Shown piece by piece: positions 63,164 to 64,000 of a stretch of 64,000 nt of DNA. How positions within the stretch are numbered: position 1 is the stretch's first letter; each line of letters starts with the position of its first letter. The position numbers were made by a program, and so were the translations under genes. Origin of the DNA: Planctomycetaceae bacterium (GTDB lineage: Bacteria; Planctomycetota; Planctomycetia; Pirellulales; UBA1268); the NCBI GenBank assembly GCA_005789975.1, contig SXWC01000173.1:1-64000 (forward strand), written 5' to 3'. The notes under the pieces are model-generated. The model worked only from the letters and a program-made list of their open reading frames with translations. It was not told where the DNA came from and did no database searches.

Positions 63164-63937
63164 TCACAGCGGCCCGCTGATGCCGCCGTCCTTTCGCACG
63201 CGCCAGAAGTGGATCGCAAGCAGCAGCGCCACCGCCAGCGGAATCGCGATGCAGTGCAGAACGTAGAAGCGATTGAGGGTTTCCTCGCCGACGAATCGGG
63301 CGCCGAGGAGACCAAAGCGGGCGTCGGAGGCGTCGGTGATCATGTCGATGCCGCCGATCGTGAGCAACTGCTGGCCGGGGCCCTCGTAGCCGAGGAACGG
63401 CGTGGCGCGGGCCATGTTGGAGCCCACCGTGATCGCCCAGATCGCCAGCTGATCCCAGGGGAGCAGGTAACCCGTGAACGACAACAGGAGCGTCAGCAGG
63501 AGGAGGATCACGCCCACCACCCAGTTGAACTCCCGCGGCGGCTTGTAGCTGCCGGTGAGGAACACGCGGTACATGTGCAGCCAGGTGGTGATCACCATCG
63601 CGTGGGCGCCCCAGCGATGGAGTTCCCGCAGGATGCCCAGGCTCGTCACGTCGCGGAGGGAGAGGATGTCGTTGTAGGCCCATTCCAGCGTGGGCCGGTA
63701 ATAGAACATCAAAAGCACGCCGGTGACGGTCTCCACCAGGAACAGGAAGAACGTCACGCCCCCCATGCACCAGGTGAACGACAGGGCGATGCCCTGCTTC
63801 TTGATCGATACCGGATGCAGATGGAGAAAGAAGTTGGTGAGCATGACCACGATCCGATTCCGCCTGTCGAGCGGCATCGGATGACGGAAGATGCTCTTCC
63901 AAATCTGGGAGTTACGGATGGTCTCGCCGATGGCCAT
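63164..63937 (-). CDS. Cytochrome b, b6-like N-terminal part
   Basis: A 257-residue membrane protein with four core helices. [20 protein letters not shown] holds His107 and His121, and [20 protein letters not shown] holds His228 and His243, the ligands of the two b haems. The second pair is spaced by 15, as in b6, not 14 as in mitochondrial cytochrome b. [18 protein letters not shown] contains Cys57 at the place of the cysteine that binds the extra haem in b6. [19 protein letters not shown] is the conserved quinol-site helix. It ends with [10 protein letters not shown], also like b6. Together with the next gene it makes a split cytochrome b. Confidence 0.93.
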   Translation of the reverse strand: MAIGETIRNSQIWKSIFRHPMPLDRRNRIVVMLTNFFLHLHPVSIKKQGIALSFTWCMGGVTFFLFLVETVTGVLLMFYYRPTLEWAYNDILSLRDVTSLGILRELHRWGAHAMVITTWLHMYRVFLTGSYKPPREFNWVVGVILLLLTLLLSFTGYLLPWDQLAIWAITVGSNMARATPFLGYEGPGQQLLTIGGIDMITDASDARFGLLGARFVGEETLNRFYVLHCIAIPLAVALLLAIHFWRVRKDGGISGPL

Positions 63938-63958
63938 GGCCTGAAAAACTTCCCTTGC

Positions 63959-64000
63959 TCAGACGGTGACGTACGAATCTGGGTCGGCCCACTGGCCGAG
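63959..64000 (-). CDS. C-terminal end of an upstream gene (possibly Rieske protein)
   Basis: The last 13 codons, reading LGQWADPDSYVTV, end at TGA 63959-63961, 21 bp before the cytochrome b start. The gene extends beyond the right edge. No motif is visible in so few residues. In comparable clusters this position is usually held by the Rieske iron-sulfur protein, so that is the expected identity by context only. Confidence 0.45.
   Translation of the reverse strand, partial: LGQWADPDSYVTV

Overview
The window is GC-rich, densely packed bacterial DNA. The lineage signal points to Planctomycetota, probably a Pirellulales-like member. The evidence is an exported sulfatase, a Hanks-type kinase with a C-terminal membrane anchor, large exported proteins with a basic N-terminus and an LE-x-R-x-x-L motif, a PqqD/M50/HlyD membrane protein, and a respiratory cluster with two CNIHPWM proteins beside a giant multihaem cytochrome. 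This assignment is inference; no ribosomal RNA is present. I saw no insertion sequence, phage gene or CRISPR array.

Layout. 1-2188 is the 5' part of a large beta-helix surface protein whose C-terminus lies outside the window. 2404-7009 holds a sulfatase, a remnant of an adenine deaminase gene and a P-type cation ATPase. 7123-13733 is mixed housekeeping: a zinc-ribbon membrane protein, a one-haem cytochrome, tRNA-Glu(CUC), a protein kinase, a cyclophilin, a trypsin-like protease, and a threonine dehydratase coupled to a HAD phosphatase. 13867-22638 holds a chemoreceptor, a subtilase with Calx-beta-like repeats, an inverse-autotransporter-like barrel joined to a beta-helix, and a MOSC protein. 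22704-29494 is a compact minus-strand cluster: PqqD-M50-HlyD, HlyD, GAF-GAF-HlyD, a DUF3467-like protein and a polytopic membrane protein. 29646-36100 has TPR proteins, an ABC-2 type permease, a thioredoxin-like lipoprotein and a sulfotransferase.

36179-41624 encodes flagellar export apparatus and basal body proteins: a short FlhB lacking its C-terminal switch domain, then FliR, FliQ, FliP, FliO, FliF and a degenerate HATPase. An alpha/beta-hydrolase-like gene and malate dehydrogenase follow.

43645-64000 is one minus-strand respiratory cluster of about 20 kb. In transcription order it runs: end of an unidentified upstream gene (Rieske by context), cytochrome b6-like protein, subunit IV-like protein, eight-haem cytochrome c with a PDZ domain, two cupredoxin-like proteins, a two-haem lipoprotein cytochrome, oxidase subunits II and I, haem A synthase, haem O synthase, oxidase subunits III and IV, a SCO copper chaperone, a DUF420 protein, and three poorly known membrane or exported proteins. 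Together they should form a quinol-cytochrome c-O2 chain: the b/c complex oxidises quinol, cytochromes and perhaps the copper proteins carry electrons, and an A2-type haem-copper oxidase reduces oxygen. The assembly factors sit in the same cluster.
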